The notes: generated from the letters alone by a model not told the origin. A DNA stretch of 64,000 bases from Myotis daubentonii (GCF_963259705.1 NC_081840.1:117851074-117915073), one strand, 5' to 3'. Counted from the stretch's first letter, positions 11,629-23,392 are shown. Numbers and translations are program-made.

Positions 11629-11760
11629 TAATGAACTCTCAGAAAGAGAAACAAAAAACAAACAAAAAATCTTATTTACTACTGCAACAAAAAAATATAT
11701 GATACTTAGGAATACTCTTAACCAAGGAGGTAAAAGACCTGTATTTAGAAAGCTATAGGA

Positions 11761-11802
11761 ATACCCTTTGTAATACTTTAAGCAAAAAAAAAAAAAAAAA
11801 AA
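11761..11802 (+). mobile_element. ultra-short L1 insertion (about 25 bp plus A tail)
   Basis: Only the last bases of an L1 3' end (ctttgtaatactttaagc) plus an A run are present. They are flanked by the perfect 12-bp direct repeat AAAGCTATAGGA (11749-11760, 11803-11814). The same 3' end is seen at about 23512-23533. It is inserted into the older L1. Confidence 0.8.
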
Positions 11803-13679
11803 AAAGCTATAGGACATTGAAAAAAGAATTAGAGGAAGATACAAACAATTGGAAGTATATACTATGTTCATAGATTAGGAAAATTAACATAATTAAAATG
11901 TCCATGTTACTCAAAGCAATCTACACATTCAATGCAATCCCTATTAAAATACCAATAGCATATTTCACAGATCTAGAACAAATACCCCCAAATCTATATG
12001 AAATCATAAAAGACCCCGAAAAGCAGCAGCAATCTTGAGAACGACAAAGTTGAAGGGATCAGAATACTGACACAAGAACAGGCATATAGATCAATTGAAC
12101 AGAACAGAGAACCCAAGCCATTATACTCAATTAATATTTGGCAAAGGAGGCAAGAGCATACATTGGAGCAGAGACAGTCTGTTCAATAAATGGTATTGGG
12201 AAAATTTGACAGGTACATGCAAAAAAACCCTGAAACTAGATCACCAAATTACATAATACACAAGAATAAACTCAAAATGTATAAAAGATTTAAATGTAAG
12301 TCCTGCAAACATAAAAATCCTAGAAGAATGTAGTTAGCAAAACCTCAGACGTCTCATATAGCAGAATTTTTACTGATCTATCTCCTACAAGATAATATAG
12401 GCAGTGAAATATCAGATATTTCACATAGAATTTTCTCTGATACAATACCTAGGGCAAGAGAGACAAAAGAAAAAATAAACAAATGGGACTACGCCAAACT
12501 GAAAAGCTTCTGCACAGCAAAATAAACCAGCATCAAAATGAAAAGGGAACTCACTGTATGGGCGAACATATTTGCTAATGGTACATCTGGTAAGGGGTTA
12601 ATTTCCAAAATATATAAAGTACTCAGACAACTCAACAAAAGGAATACAAACAATCTAACTGTTAAAAATGGGCAAAGGATCTGAATAGACACTTCTCCAC
12701 AGAGGACATAAACATGGCCAAGTGACATGAGAAAATGCTCAATGTCACTAATCACCAGAGAGATGCAAATTAAAAGGACAATGAGGTATCACCTCACACC
12801 TGTCAGAATGGCTAACACCCATAAATCAACAACTAACAAGTGCTGGCAAGGATGCGGAGAAAAAGGAATCCTATTACACTGCTGGTGGGAATGCAGACTG
12901 GTGCAGCCACAGTGGAAAATAGTGCAGAATTTCCTCAAAATATTAAAAATAAAACTGAGAATATATCCTAAGAATCCCAAAACTCCATTCAGAAAGAATA
13001 TATGCACCCCTATGCACATAGCAGTGCTGTTTACAATAGCTAATATCTGGAATAGTCCAAGTGCCCATCAGTAGATTAGCAGACAAAAGTGTGGTAAATT
13101 TAAACAATGGGATACTATGAAGCTGTAAAAAAAAAAGCTCTTACCCTTCTGTCTCATGGATGACCTGGAGATTATTATGCTAAGGAAAATAAGCCAGTCA
13201 GAAAAAGACAAATATCACATGATCTCATTCATTTATGGAATCTAAAGAACAAAATAAACTGTCAAACAAAATAGGTCCAGAACATGGAACATGGAACAAA
13301 CTGACAGCTCCTAGAGGGGAGTGGGGAGGTAGGGAAGGAAGAGATTAATCGAAAACTTATGTGCATGTATGCATAACCCATGGACACAGACAATAGTGAG
13401 GTAAAGGCCTGGAATAGGGTGGGAGCAAGGTGGAGGGGGGAGGAAGCATCTGTAGGGTAACTTAAACCACAAACATTTTAATTATTAATGTTTATTTTTA
13501 TTGCTGAATGGGTAACCTGTTTTTTTCTAAGCATATAAGAGGTTGAGTTTCTTAAACAGAGTGCAGATTTCTCTCAGAATGACATGGGTGTTAATGAGGC
13601 TGTTTATATGTTCGAATGATTACCCAGGGAGCTGTAAAAAAAAAGGCGGCTGGATGCCATATGAAAGGACAGGAGCATT

Positions 13680-14460
13680 TAGTTAGCACTTATTAAGAGT
13701 GAGGCACCATTTTGGTTCTGAGATAGATAATAAAAAGCCTACCAAATCCTAGGCCTCCTGGAGGTTATATTTTTTAGGGAAAAACGGCCACTAAGCAAAT
13801 TAGTCTATATTCAGATTTCTTGTATTGACTAAGTGTCCTGAAGGAGCTGTACTAGATAAGGTGATTGAGAATAGCAGAAACCATTATGTTAGATGGGGGC
13901 GGGGCGTGGGGGCTCAGGGAAGGCTACAAAGATGAAACCTTTTTAAGCAGAGCCATGAGTGAAGTTAAGAAGAAAGAGAACAGGGAAGACAAAGGTGCTG
14001 AAGCAAGAGGAACACTGGTGTATTTGAGGAAGGAGGTTCTTATGGCTAGAGTGCAGTGACTGCAGCGTGATTAATGGGAGGTGAAGGAGATGGGGCCTGA
14101 TGTGTAGGAGCTGGGTTCTATCTTACTTGCAACAGAAAGTCAAAGGATGGTTTTAAGGGAAGGTACAGGATGTACCTTGTGTTTTAACAGGATCACTTTG
14201 CCTGCACCTGGGAAATAAATGAGAGGGATTGAGAGTGGAAGCTGGGTGATCTGTTCAGGGAGAGATGATAGGGGCATTTGCTAGGGGAATGAGGTTTGGA
14301 GGTGGAAAGAGAATAGATCACATATATTTTGAGTGAAAATTTTGTTGGTGGATTAGACGTGAGGGTGAGAGAATGAATGAGCATGGTCAAAAATAATTCA
14401 GAATTTGGTCTGAGGAACTGGGTGAATAGTGAGTACCATATACACAGAAAAGGAGTTTTG
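13680..14460 (-). mobile_element. L2 LINE fragment
   Basis: The sequence follows the antisense of the L2 3' portion: a gcacttattaagagtgaggcacc phrase, a caaaggtgctgaagcaagag stretch, gatggttttaaggg, ttttaacaggatcactttgcctg, gagagatgataggggca, and tggtctgaggaactgggtgaa. It is strongly diverged and non-coding, as expected for an ancient mammalian LINE. Confidence 0.6.
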
Positions 14461-16420
14461 CTTTACTAATTTTTGGACAGTAAACTTCAGTGATGTCTAT
14501 ACCTATTATCAATAGAGACATTTCCATGACAAATCTTTTGTTTCTAATAACTGTGTGGTGTAAAGTGATAATCTGTGACTCATTTTAGAAATATTATCTT
14601 GATTCTTATTTTCATTTCACCCCAAGTTTTAATGAGTGAAGAGAAACATATCCTATAAAATCATGTTTATAAGCCATTCTCTTCCTTCAGAGTAATATGT
14701 ACTACATTGCTTCAGGTGAATTTTGGGGTATAAAGAAAAATTTGTGTTAAAGTAAGGCCTGGAAGACCTGTGTGAGAAATGTGGGTGAGAAATGTTACAA
14801 ATAAGTTATGTCAGAAGTTAGTCTTCAATTTGCTTAATTTAACTTTCTTTTAATCAGAAAACCAAAGTGCTTTATAATTAGAATGTACTTTCTTGGACCA
14901 GGCCAAAAAGTGTGACTTTTCCTTAGCAAAGCTCTCCTTTTTATGCACCAGATTCTCTAACATTCTGAATTAATAATAAGTCTGTCTAAATTAGATTTAG
15001 GTTGTAGGAAAGGGAAAGCTAGCCTTACTCTAGGGGAGGCAATTGCAATTTTTATAGGAACCTGAATATTGTAACTACTGCATATTTAGGGTGTTTGTAC
15101 TAGTAAGTTATATTGAGAGATAAGTTGATAACAAATTTCTAAGAGCTGGGTCAGAGGGAAATATTAAACTTGTCCCTCACAAGTTCTGCAGGCAAAGTTA
15201 GAGAGTGCATTTTCATGGAGGCTCTCCTTTATACTTCAAGGCCTGGCTCAGGAAAAAGTTTCTTGAAATATTAGCCCCCCCCCCCCTTAAAATATAGCAT
15301 ATTAACTTGTTTTTAATATTTTTAAGCAAGTTGATTATTGGTTATTTTAATACTTTGCTAATGTGGGCAAAGTAACCTACCCTGCCATTCCCCTCTGTGA
15401 AAGCACTGACGAGGCGATTCATTCATAGAACCGTCACCACGGGGCGCGACAATGTGCCAGCAGCCACTGCACCATAAATCCTTACCCAACAGCTAGCAGG
15501 GCATTTGGGAAGACATCATTACCCAAGTCAGTATTCATTATTTTTACAAATCCATGGGAAAAAACATCCTTCTTATTTAGCTATCCCAGAAATAGCATAT
15601 GACTCTCAATCTTCATCGATATTATCCACTTATGACTTTTCTCAAACACTAATTACTTCTAAACATTTCCTACTGAAGTTAATTGTATCCTTCAGCTTTG
15701 TTCCTTGGAATGCCTATGTTGTAAGAACACCACTTTCTCCCAATAATAGATTTTTGTTTTATAACCCCATTTTCACCGACTGCACAATTGATTGTTCACT
15801 TTCTTTTTCTTGACTCTTGGACCTATGCATCAGTAAAGTCCTTGATATCCCAAGCCATTTCTAGGCCTTAAGAACTGGCTTGAGACCAGGGATGAAGTTG
15901 AGAACTGTTAGTTCTTCTTGGCATTAATCAAGACAAATAGGAAGCAGGAGATAGGAGGGAATAAGGCAGATGAATTGGTCTTTATTTCTCCCTTCAGTGA
16001 ACTGCAATGAAAGTCTGTTTCCTCTTAGCAAAGCTTCCAGACAATCCTGCCATACAGAAAAAAGGCACATCACAAGCAACATATCCTGTGCATTGCCTCA
16101 CATCTTTTCTGGCCTCGGTTACCCCTTCCCACCGTATTACCTCATCTTCATCTCCCTGGGTTTGCACCTCCCAAAGAAGTTGTCAACCTTCTAATCCTTA
16201 CCCCAAGCTCTGCTCTTTTCAAAAGATCTGGTCTAACTAAGATAGCTGGTATTATTAATCTATTCATCTAGCAAAGATTGCGGGGAATAGAAAGATTTAC
16301 ATGATCTCCTTCTGCCTACATTCTTTGGGTTGCTATTAGTTGTTCACAGTATTTTTTCTATGATTAGTTCTAAAGAACAGAACAAAAAGTCCTTTTCTCA
16401 GAAGGCATACAAACCTTTTC
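14461..16420. other. MDGA2 intron, nothing firmly recognised
   Basis: AT-rich intron with a run of 12 C at 15275-15286. Open frames near 15505-16240 lack recognisable domains and splice sites. Confidence 0.5.
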
Positions 16421-16421
16421 T

Positions 16422-16496
16422 TATAAATGGATACATTAAGTGCGTGTCAAATAAATGAATCATAAATGAGTACATTAAGTGAGTGTCAAGTAATGG
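16422..16496 (+). repeat. two-copy tandem duplication, period about 39 bp
   Basis: Two neighbouring units share ataaatg.gtacattaagtg.gtgtcaa with few differences. The second copy starts near 16461. It looks like simple slippage or a small tandem duplication. Confidence 0.75.
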
Positions 16497-16852
16497 TGCG
16501 ATTGCACTAATAGGCATTTTGGCATGTCATAGAATGTAATAAAGCAAAAGTTATTCTGTGGCCTGATAGGATACATAAAGATTTATGTTATTATCGTCTC
16601 CCTATTTTCCTCTCAAATCTTAAGTTAACTTTGGAAAGTAAGCAATATGAAAGATGGGATTCTAAGTGATACTTGAACCTTTTCTTTTTCAGCACTCATT
16701 TGAAATCACTAAGATAATGAAGATTTTAATCATTTTAATATAGCCTATATTTATATAATTAGGTATCAAAATTACATGTTCAAATGATTATACAAATGAA
16801 CACTCATTTCCTAGTTAGAGACAATTAAGCTAACTATGTAAATATATAGTAA

Positions 16853-17011
16853 CTAGAGGACTGATGCATGAAATTCGTGCAAGAGTAGGACTTTGCAGCC
16901 CCTGCTGCCTCGCCCCTCACAGCCCTAGCTTCATCTGGAAGGTCATCTGGACAGGGGTTCCACTGTTCAGCCATTTGGTCGATTTGCATATTACACTTTT
17001 ATTATTATAGA
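16853..17011 (-). mobile_element. short Helibat, internally deleted
   Basis: The 3' tip CTAG at 16853 and the 5' TC at 17011 (minus strand) bound only 159 bp. The flanks are A16852 and T17012. It has a GCATGAAATTCGTGC hairpin and the ttgcatattac...ttttatta 5' block. The subfamily matches 54589-54990, but most of the middle is missing. Confidence 0.85.
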
Positions 17012-17312
17012 TGGAATGAAGTCACAAAATAAAATTACTTTCATCAAATGAATGTTAGAGAAAAATAAAAATACATATCTGTTTAAAATACTATCTGATC
17101 AAAGTTAGCATTTTCTGTTTATTAGAAATTTGATGTGAATTGTATTTACTTTTCAGTGAGACTTGTAATAAGATTACATTTTTACCTGACATAATGACTG
17201 AATAAATTTATTTGAAGAAACATTTTTTTTTTCTTGAAGTGTCATGGTAGCATCATGGATTGTATGTCATATTCTATTACTTGATGAATTCAACATATAT
17301 TTATCCCTCTTT

Positions 17313-17469
17313 TTCTTTTTAAAACTGTGTATTTATTGATTTTAGAGAGAAACATAAATCTGTTGCCTCCTGTTACCAGGGACCAAACCTGCAACCTGGG
17401 AATTGAAAGGCAATCTTTCCATACATGGGAGAATGCTCGACCTACTGAGCAACACTGGCCAGGGCACAC
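17313..17469 (-). mobile_element. Ves-type SINE, diverged
   Basis: Minus-strand tRNA-like head (ggccagtgttgctcagtagg) and a gagaaacat body. Flanked by similar direct repeats, ttatccctcttttt at 17301 and ttatctctttttt at 17470. Confidence 0.7.
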
Positions 17470-17483
17470 TTATCTCTTTTTTG

Positions 17484-17856
17484 GTTTTGTATTCTCAACA
17501 TGTGCTGTAACCAGAAGGTATTAAATCTTTGAATATTCTTGATATCTTGGGACTTCTTAGTGTTATGAATAGAGGTAGTGCTGATGGATATACATTTGGA
17601 GTAATGAGCTCACAAGTCTTTATTATTTTCTTTACTTAAGGAATACAATATATGGAAACTGCTGATGATAAAACTAAAGTTTCAAATGTGTTAAAACCTT
17701 AATTGATAGTATCTATAATTTACCTAAGGCTAGTTAATGTTTTTACTATTACAATACAGGACATATGAATATAGTTTCATATATATGCACATATATATAA
17801 CATAAAATATAAAATTATATATTGAAGCTATATATCAGATAATTTTATATATATAC
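17484..17856. other. MDGA2 intron, nothing recognised
   Basis: AT-rich sequence leading into a TA microsatellite that ends next to a Helitron. Confidence 0.5.
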
Positions 17857-17891
17857 ATATATACATATATGTATATATATATATATATATA
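17857..17891. repeat. TA/TATACA microsatellite
   Basis: An alternating TA run with CA interruptions abuts the 3' tip of the composite Helitron. Such TA-rich DNA is a favoured Helitron target. Confidence 0.8.
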
Positions 17892-18505
17892 CTAGAGGCC
17901 CGGTGCACAAAAATTTGTGCACTGGCGGGGGAGGGGTGTCCCTCAGCCCCACTTGTGCCCTCTCACAGTCTGGGACCCCTCGGGAGATAACGACCTGCTG
18001 GCTTAGGCCTGCTCCCGGGTGGCAGAGGGCAGGCCCAATCCCTAGGTGCAGCCCCTGGTTGGGCTCAGAGCAGGGCCGATTGGGGAGTTGGGGCGCCACC
18101 CCCTCTCTCATGCACAAAGCAGGGCAGATTGGGAGGTTGCGATGCCACCCCCAGTCATGCTCAGGGCAGGGCCGATTGGGGGGTTGGGGCACTGCCCCGT
18201 CACACTCAAGGCAGGATCGATGGGGAGGTTGCAGCACCGCCCCCTGTCACACACAGAGCAGGGCTGATCAGGGGGTTGGGGCGCCTTCCCCTGTCATGAA
18301 CAGAGCAGGGTGGATAGGGAGGTTGTGGCCCCGCTCCCTGTCACACACAGAGCCGCAGGGCGATCAGGTGGTTTGGGCGCTGCCCCCTGTCATGCTGCTC
18401 TAGGGGCCAGGAGGCCTCATGGCTCCACTGATCCCAGTGCTGGGAGGCCTCGTGGCTCTGCTGATCCCAATGCTGGGAGGCATATTACCCTTTTACTATA
18501 TAGTA
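17892..18505 (-). mobile_element. Helitron B', one half of a composite
   Basis: The 3' end CTAGAGGCCCGGTGCAC with its hairpin is at the left, and the ATATGCCTCCC-type 5' block is at the right. The interior is a series of about 50-60 bp units sharing agagcagggc and gggttgggg motifs. Its 5' end runs directly into the 3' end of the next Helitron without host DNA. The same B type is at 32771-33494. Confidence 0.85.
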
Positions 18506-19181
18506 TAGAGGCCTGGTGTATGGGTGGGGACCAGCCGGTTTGCCCTGAAGGGTGTCCTGGATCAGGGTGGGGGTCCCGTTTGGGTGCCTGGCCAGCCTGG
18601 ATGAGGGGATGATGGCTGTTTGCAGCTGGTCACATCCCCTTCAGGGTGGGGGTCCCCACTGGGGTGCCTGGCCAGTCTGGGTGAGGGGCTGAGGGCCATT
18701 TTCAGGCTGGAGGGTGACTGAAGCTTCCAACCTCTCCTTTATTTCTTTTTTTTGTTTAATTCTGGGATTTATTTACCTTCTATGGCTGTCACTGGAACTG
18801 AGAGCCGGCTTTAGCTCTGAGGCTCGGCTCCAGCTCTGAGACCTCGGCTGCTGAAAGCAGGTATCTGGTTTGTTTGGCTTCTATAATTGAAACACTGTTG
18901 CAACTCCAGCTCAGCCGGCCGCTGGCTGAAAGCATGGGGTTTGTTTAACTTCTATACTTGCAACATTGTTTCTTAGAGTGCAAGCTCAGAGCCCAGCAGC
19001 GGCAGGTGAGGAACCTTGGCTTCCTCCTTCACTGGAGCAAGCAAGCCTCCTGTTCGCTTCAGCTGCCTGGCTGCTGGCCGCCACCTTGGTTGGCAGTTAA
19101 TTTACATATCGCCCTGATTAGCCAATGGGAAGCGTGTCAGAGGTACAGTTAATTACCATGTTTGTCTATTATGAGATAGGA
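18506..19181 (-). mobile_element. Helitron A', other half of the composite
   Basis: On the minus strand it starts TCCTATCTCATAATAG at 19181 (T19182 outside) and ends ..GGCCTCTA at 18506, joined directly to B'. Inside are two imperfect copies of about 80 bp with ttatagaagccaaacaaacc. An AATAAA (18768-18773, minus strand) is followed by an A-rich stretch down to about 18738, like the tail of a processed transcript. Homologous to 32124-32770. Confidence 0.85.
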
Positions 19182-19409
19182 TATATATTGGTTTTAATTT
19201 GAAATGAACAGCTAGACCAAAACATTTTGGCCCTTACCTTTAATAGCTTATGGGACAACAGGCTAAACTGGTCTTATCTGTTTCACCTATTTTCCTAAAG
19301 GACCCAAATTCCAAGTATGGGGTACTGGTGAGGTACATTGGTAAAGGCCCTACTTCATAATTTAAAAAAAGTTTGAATTCCCCAAACCCTATGATAGGAG
19401 TGAAATGTT

Positions 19410-19640
19410 CTCAGAAATTTCTCACTTTGAGTGTCAGTTAAAAGTCACATATGCTGTTAGGTTAATATTCCACCCTTTAGATAAGGAACATTTGATGGTT
19501 CCTTTTATAAAACTAAAGAAAGGTACTTTCCCGGTGCTTCATATCACACTCTCTAGAGCAGCCTCTTGTTTGTATTTAAGATTGGCAATCTCTCATTTGC
19601 TTTCTTTACTTAATGCTTCACCTCACATCCTACACCCCAG
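19410..19640 (+). mobile_element. possible L2 fragment
   Basis: The phrases gtgtcagttaaaagtcacat and tatcacactctctagagcag follow the order of the L2 3' part (a ctcagctcaaatgtcac-like block, then a cactctctatcac-like block). It is highly diverged. Confidence 0.35.
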
Positions 19641-21689
19641 ATGCCCTCATGTCAGGTATCACATAAAGAACATTCAAACTATGAGACAGATTTAACAAAG
19701 TGGCAACTGAGGCCTAAAACTGAAAAGTCTGACTTTTTTCCTTTAAAATTAAGGACAATACACTGATACAAATTGGTGGGGGGATAAAAAAAATCTGGTA
19801 AGCATTGAATTTTTGACATACATTGTGATATATCAATTTTGTAATAAGTATTTCGTTTACATTTCTCCTGATATATAGTTTAGCTTTTCATATGTGATTG
19901 ATTCTAAATATTGTGAAATAAATCTTCGTTTATGTCTAGGTGAAACTAAGTTTTTATGTAGATCTTGATGTTTAGACAAATAAACAAACTTGTAATATAA
20001 TTTACTATCAAAGAGCCAACATTTAGCTTTAAATTTCAGAAAATAAATTATTGAAATTAAATATGCTGATGCCTTAAATACTGAGTGTGAATCTCTTTTA
20101 TAATAGAGCTTGCTTACCTTTAATCGAAGACACATTGAAGTCTTTGTGCATCATCAAGACCAGCTTCTACACATTTCGTGCACTCCTAAAAATGTTTCTA
20201 TGTAGCAGAATATGACTTCTGATTGTTTGCATTCTCTTAATGGTGCCACTTCTCTCTTCATTTACCAGTAAAGACATATTCACCATCATCCCTCTTCCTC
20301 TCATTAAAATTATAGAATTGGAAAACATCATTTAAACTTGAGAACTAATAATACTTAGGCAACCAAGAGTTTGTGTCAATATATTAATTCCAGGGGTCAG
20401 TTTATTTTATGGTGGTCATTTATACTTGTGGAATAAATATTGTAGTCTCCAGCAAATACTGACACAATGATTCCAAGGAGAGGAGCACGCATTTGGAGGA
20501 TGCAGGCTTCTAGAGGAACTTCTATTTTCTCTGCGGGGCCTGGCTTTGAAGGTGAAGCTTATGAAGGGCAGATGAGAATGAGGGGAAAGGGGTTTATCAG
20601 TCAGGGTTCAGTTGCAGATAACAAAATCTATTCTAGCTAGTTTAAGCGTAAAAAGATTAATCTAGGTAATTAATTCCTTACAAAACTAATTGTAAGAGTT
20701 TCAGAAGGCCCTAGGGCTGGGCCTACAGGAACAGTCCCAAAATTACATCACAGCTTTTGCTGTGATTTTGGAATTGTTTTTTTTTCTGTTAGAATTACAA
20801 AGTAACTCTTCCAACCAGCAGCTTCAAGAAAAAATGTATCTTACTTGTGAGTCAGGGACTGAGAAGTCCACTCCAGAACTGTTGGTTCTGCTTCATAACC
20901 ACACTGACTATAATTTTTACCTATAAAAATGTGTTCCTCACAAAATACCTCTCTTCCCACTTAATATGTTTCTGAATTGTTCTTGATAAAACCCAAATTC
21001 TGTCTGCAACCTTAGTACAAAGGAATCTGGTAAATATAGTTTTTAATCTTTCTGGTCTCTGAATTATAAGAAGGTATTTTAGTCAAAAATTGGAAGAGAT
21101 GATCAGTGACCAATGAACTGTATCATATGGGGGCAATTTCTATATTATCCTTATAATCCATTTGACTTTTACTATATTTAGACAAAAATTAAAATCTGTA
21201 ACGCTTACTGAAAACATGTCTTTAAGCTGCTAAAGTGTTGAAGATACATCCTACCAATTCCCGTTGTTTGTGGAAACCACTGTCATAGCACAAGCTGCTT
21301 TGTAGACCTCCTCTTTCAACTATAAATTCCTCATCTTCTCCCTTCTTTGCCCAGAATACAAATTCAAATTCTTTTTCTTATTTCTTTTCTTGTCTCAGGA
21401 ACATTTAGTCCTAAGAATCCCAGGTGATGCTATACAGGATAAGTTTGTGCTTTATTTTTCATCTCTCCATTTCAATTAGGTAGAAATATAAATATGGCAG
21501 AAAATGTTACAATAGGTCAGTAAAATTGAATAATGTGTGCCTTCTTTACCAAGAGTTAAAGAAACCATCCATTTTCTCTTGTTCTTAGAAAAAGTTTCTT
21601 TGAAATAACTGGAATTAAAGCCACCAGTCTGTTTCTGTTAATGGTACAAGAGTGAGACTAAAAACAGACTGTGATTTCAAATAGAATGG
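19641..21689. other. MDGA2 intron, no firm feature
   Basis: Mostly unique AT-rich sequence. A stretch near 20588-20770 has the feel of an old interspersed repeat, but I could not assign it. The minus-strand open frame at 19857-20135 lacks domain signatures. Confidence 0.45.
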
Positions 21690-21875
21690 TATCTCAATTC
21701 TAGCTCTTAAATCTACTAGTTGTGGAAAATCATTTTAATGTCTTCAGCACCAGTTTCTTATCTGTAAAATGGAGATATAGTATCTAATTGATATGATTGC
21801 TATGAGGATTAAAGGAGATACCTTAATAAAGCATTTGCCAGAGTAAGCCATTAACAAATACTGGCTACTTTTAGA
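21690..21875 (+). mobile_element. MIR SINE
   Basis: Contains the MIR core and 3' part: ctactagttgtgg, ttcttatctgtaaaatggag, tgctatgaggattaaagga and ccttaataaagca, in the right order. Diverged. Confidence 0.75.
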
Positions 21876-22678
21876 AGAAACACAGATGCTTGTTAAATCC
21901 TGGAACCACGTAGTGGTTCTTAATTGCAGTAAGAAAGTCTCCCCCACAGTTTACTTTTTTTGGACTAATAAAATATCCTCCTATTGGATGGCTTGCATCA
22001 TGCTTGCCTTTATCAGGATTGCTCCATTCAACTTCTAAACGGAGCCCGACTTTTTCCCGTTTATTATAAAGGATATACGTAAACAATTAGATGGAGAGGG
22101 ACAGAAGGCCATGTCCAGAAGGATCTTCATCTGTGAAGTGTAGTGCAGGAGCCTGTCTCTACAGAATGTGGGATGCAGCACCTTCTCTCAGCATGTGGCT
22201 ATGTTCACCAACTTGGACACTGTCCAATTCCAGTGTAGGAATTTCCACGAGACCCCATTGTGTAGATGTGATTGATTATTAACTTAATCTCTAGCCCCAC
22301 TTCCCTCCCCCAAGAACAGGTAGTTTCTTTTTCTGATATTTTAGATGAATTACTAGAAAACACAAAATAGAATTGCACTGAGTAATTTATTTGTCACAAC
22401 CTGGTTAAATTTATCTTCTAGAACAGTAGACTACTATAATTACAAACATCATTGTCAGGCCTAAAGCTAAAAAGCATTCTCATTTTTCTATAAATGTGCT
22501 GGTGGTGTTTTTTTTTTGTTTTTTTTTTTTACCTTAAATGATGAAAGTTTATTTGGTCATCTTACAAATATATTTAAATATGGCTATGATCTTGGAGTGA
22601 GAGCAATTTATTTTTTTTATTACATTCCCAATACTCTGTGGTGTCTGCAATAACAGTTAATTTAAATTATATTTATTA
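21876..22678. other. MDGA2 intron, nothing recognised
   Basis: Includes T runs near 22510-22530. The open frames here show no domain. Confidence 0.5.
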
Positions 22679-23059
22679 CTAGATTCATGCAATGGGCAGG
22701 TGGGGGTGTTCTTCAGCCTGGCCTGCACCCTTTCACAGTCCAGGACCACTTGGGGGATGTCTGCCTGCCAGGGGTATTGGGCCTAAGCTGGAAGTCAGAC
22801 ATCCCTCTTGCAGTACGAGACCCCTTGCTCCTTACTGCCTGCCTGCTGCAGAGGCAGGAGAGGTTCCCGCCACTGCCACTGCACTCGCTAGCCATGAACC
22901 CAGCTTCTGGCTGAGAGGCGCTCCCCCTGTGGGAGCACACTGAACACCAGGGGGCAGCTCCTGTGTTGAGCATCTGCCCCCTGGTGGTCAGTGTGCATCA
23001 TAGTGATCGGTCATTCTGCTGTTCAGTTGATTTGCATATTAGGGCTTTCTTATATAGGG
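22679..23059 (-). mobile_element. Helibat with two CTCF-like cores
   Basis: The 3' tip CTAG at 22679 after A22678; the 5' block ttgcatattagggctt...tatatagg ends at 23059 before T23060, with the terminal A changed. The hairpin is decayed. Near the 5' end it carries a direct and an inverted CCAGGGGGCA-type motif. Confidence 0.82.
22944..22987. promoter_or_regulatory. two convergent CTCF-core-like motifs in a Helibat
   Basis: ACACCAGGGGGCAG at 22944-22957 and its inverse TGCCCCCTGGTGG at 22975-22987 resemble the CTCF core CCASYAGRKGGC. This is a motif match only; occupancy is unknown. Confidence 0.4.
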
Positions 23060-23190
23060 TAAATAGCATTAAAAAGATTACTGCTTTATTTTTAATGAGA
23101 CTGAGAATGATAGTGAAAAACATTCCAAAGGAAACACATAAGGAAGAAGATGAAAGTTGTTCAGAAGCAAAACTTAAAAAAAAAAAAAAT

Positions 23191-23392
23191 CCTTGCTTGG
23201 CCAGTGTGTTTCAGTGGTTGAGCATCAGCCTATACTAGTAAACCAGAAGGTCATGGTTCAATTCCTGGTCAGGGTACATGCCTGAGTTGCTGGCTTGATC
23301 CCTAGTGTGGAGTGTGCAGGAGGCAGCCAATCAGTGATTCTGTCTTATTGATATTTCTATCTTTCTCTCACTCTCCTCTCCGAAATCAAGAG
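23191..23392 (+). mobile_element. Ves-type SINE, diverged
   Basis: A tRNA-like head (ggccagtgtgtttcagtgg), B-box-like ggttcaattcc, then gggtacatgcc, gcaggaggcagccaatcag and a CT-rich tail. An A run precedes it. It differs enough from the young copies to be an older subfamily. Confidence 0.75.

Larger units (their letters stand above)
10741..13490 (+). mobile_element. L1 ORF2 to 3' UTR copy, 5' truncated and interrupted
   Basis: The start matches the L1 reverse transcriptase region (a [14 protein letters not shown] frame). The FADD active-site part that should follow is damaged. After an interruption at about 11000-11628 by a Helitron and a hAT, ORF2 resumes with tttactactgcaaca. The C-terminal zinc-knuckle part is visible near 12838-12897 (CWQGCGEKG...CWWEC). 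Many frameshifts and stops make it a pseudogene. It ends in a G-rich 3' UTR near 13480. Confidence 0.8.

Noticed and set aside
12727..13074. host gene for a zinc-knuckle protein
   Set aside because: It is the C-terminal part of L1 ORF2 within a broken L1 copy.
17845..18612. overlapping open frames of 73-166 codons on both strands
   Set aside because: All are products of Helitron B' units; several frames are open at once because the repeat unit lacks stops.
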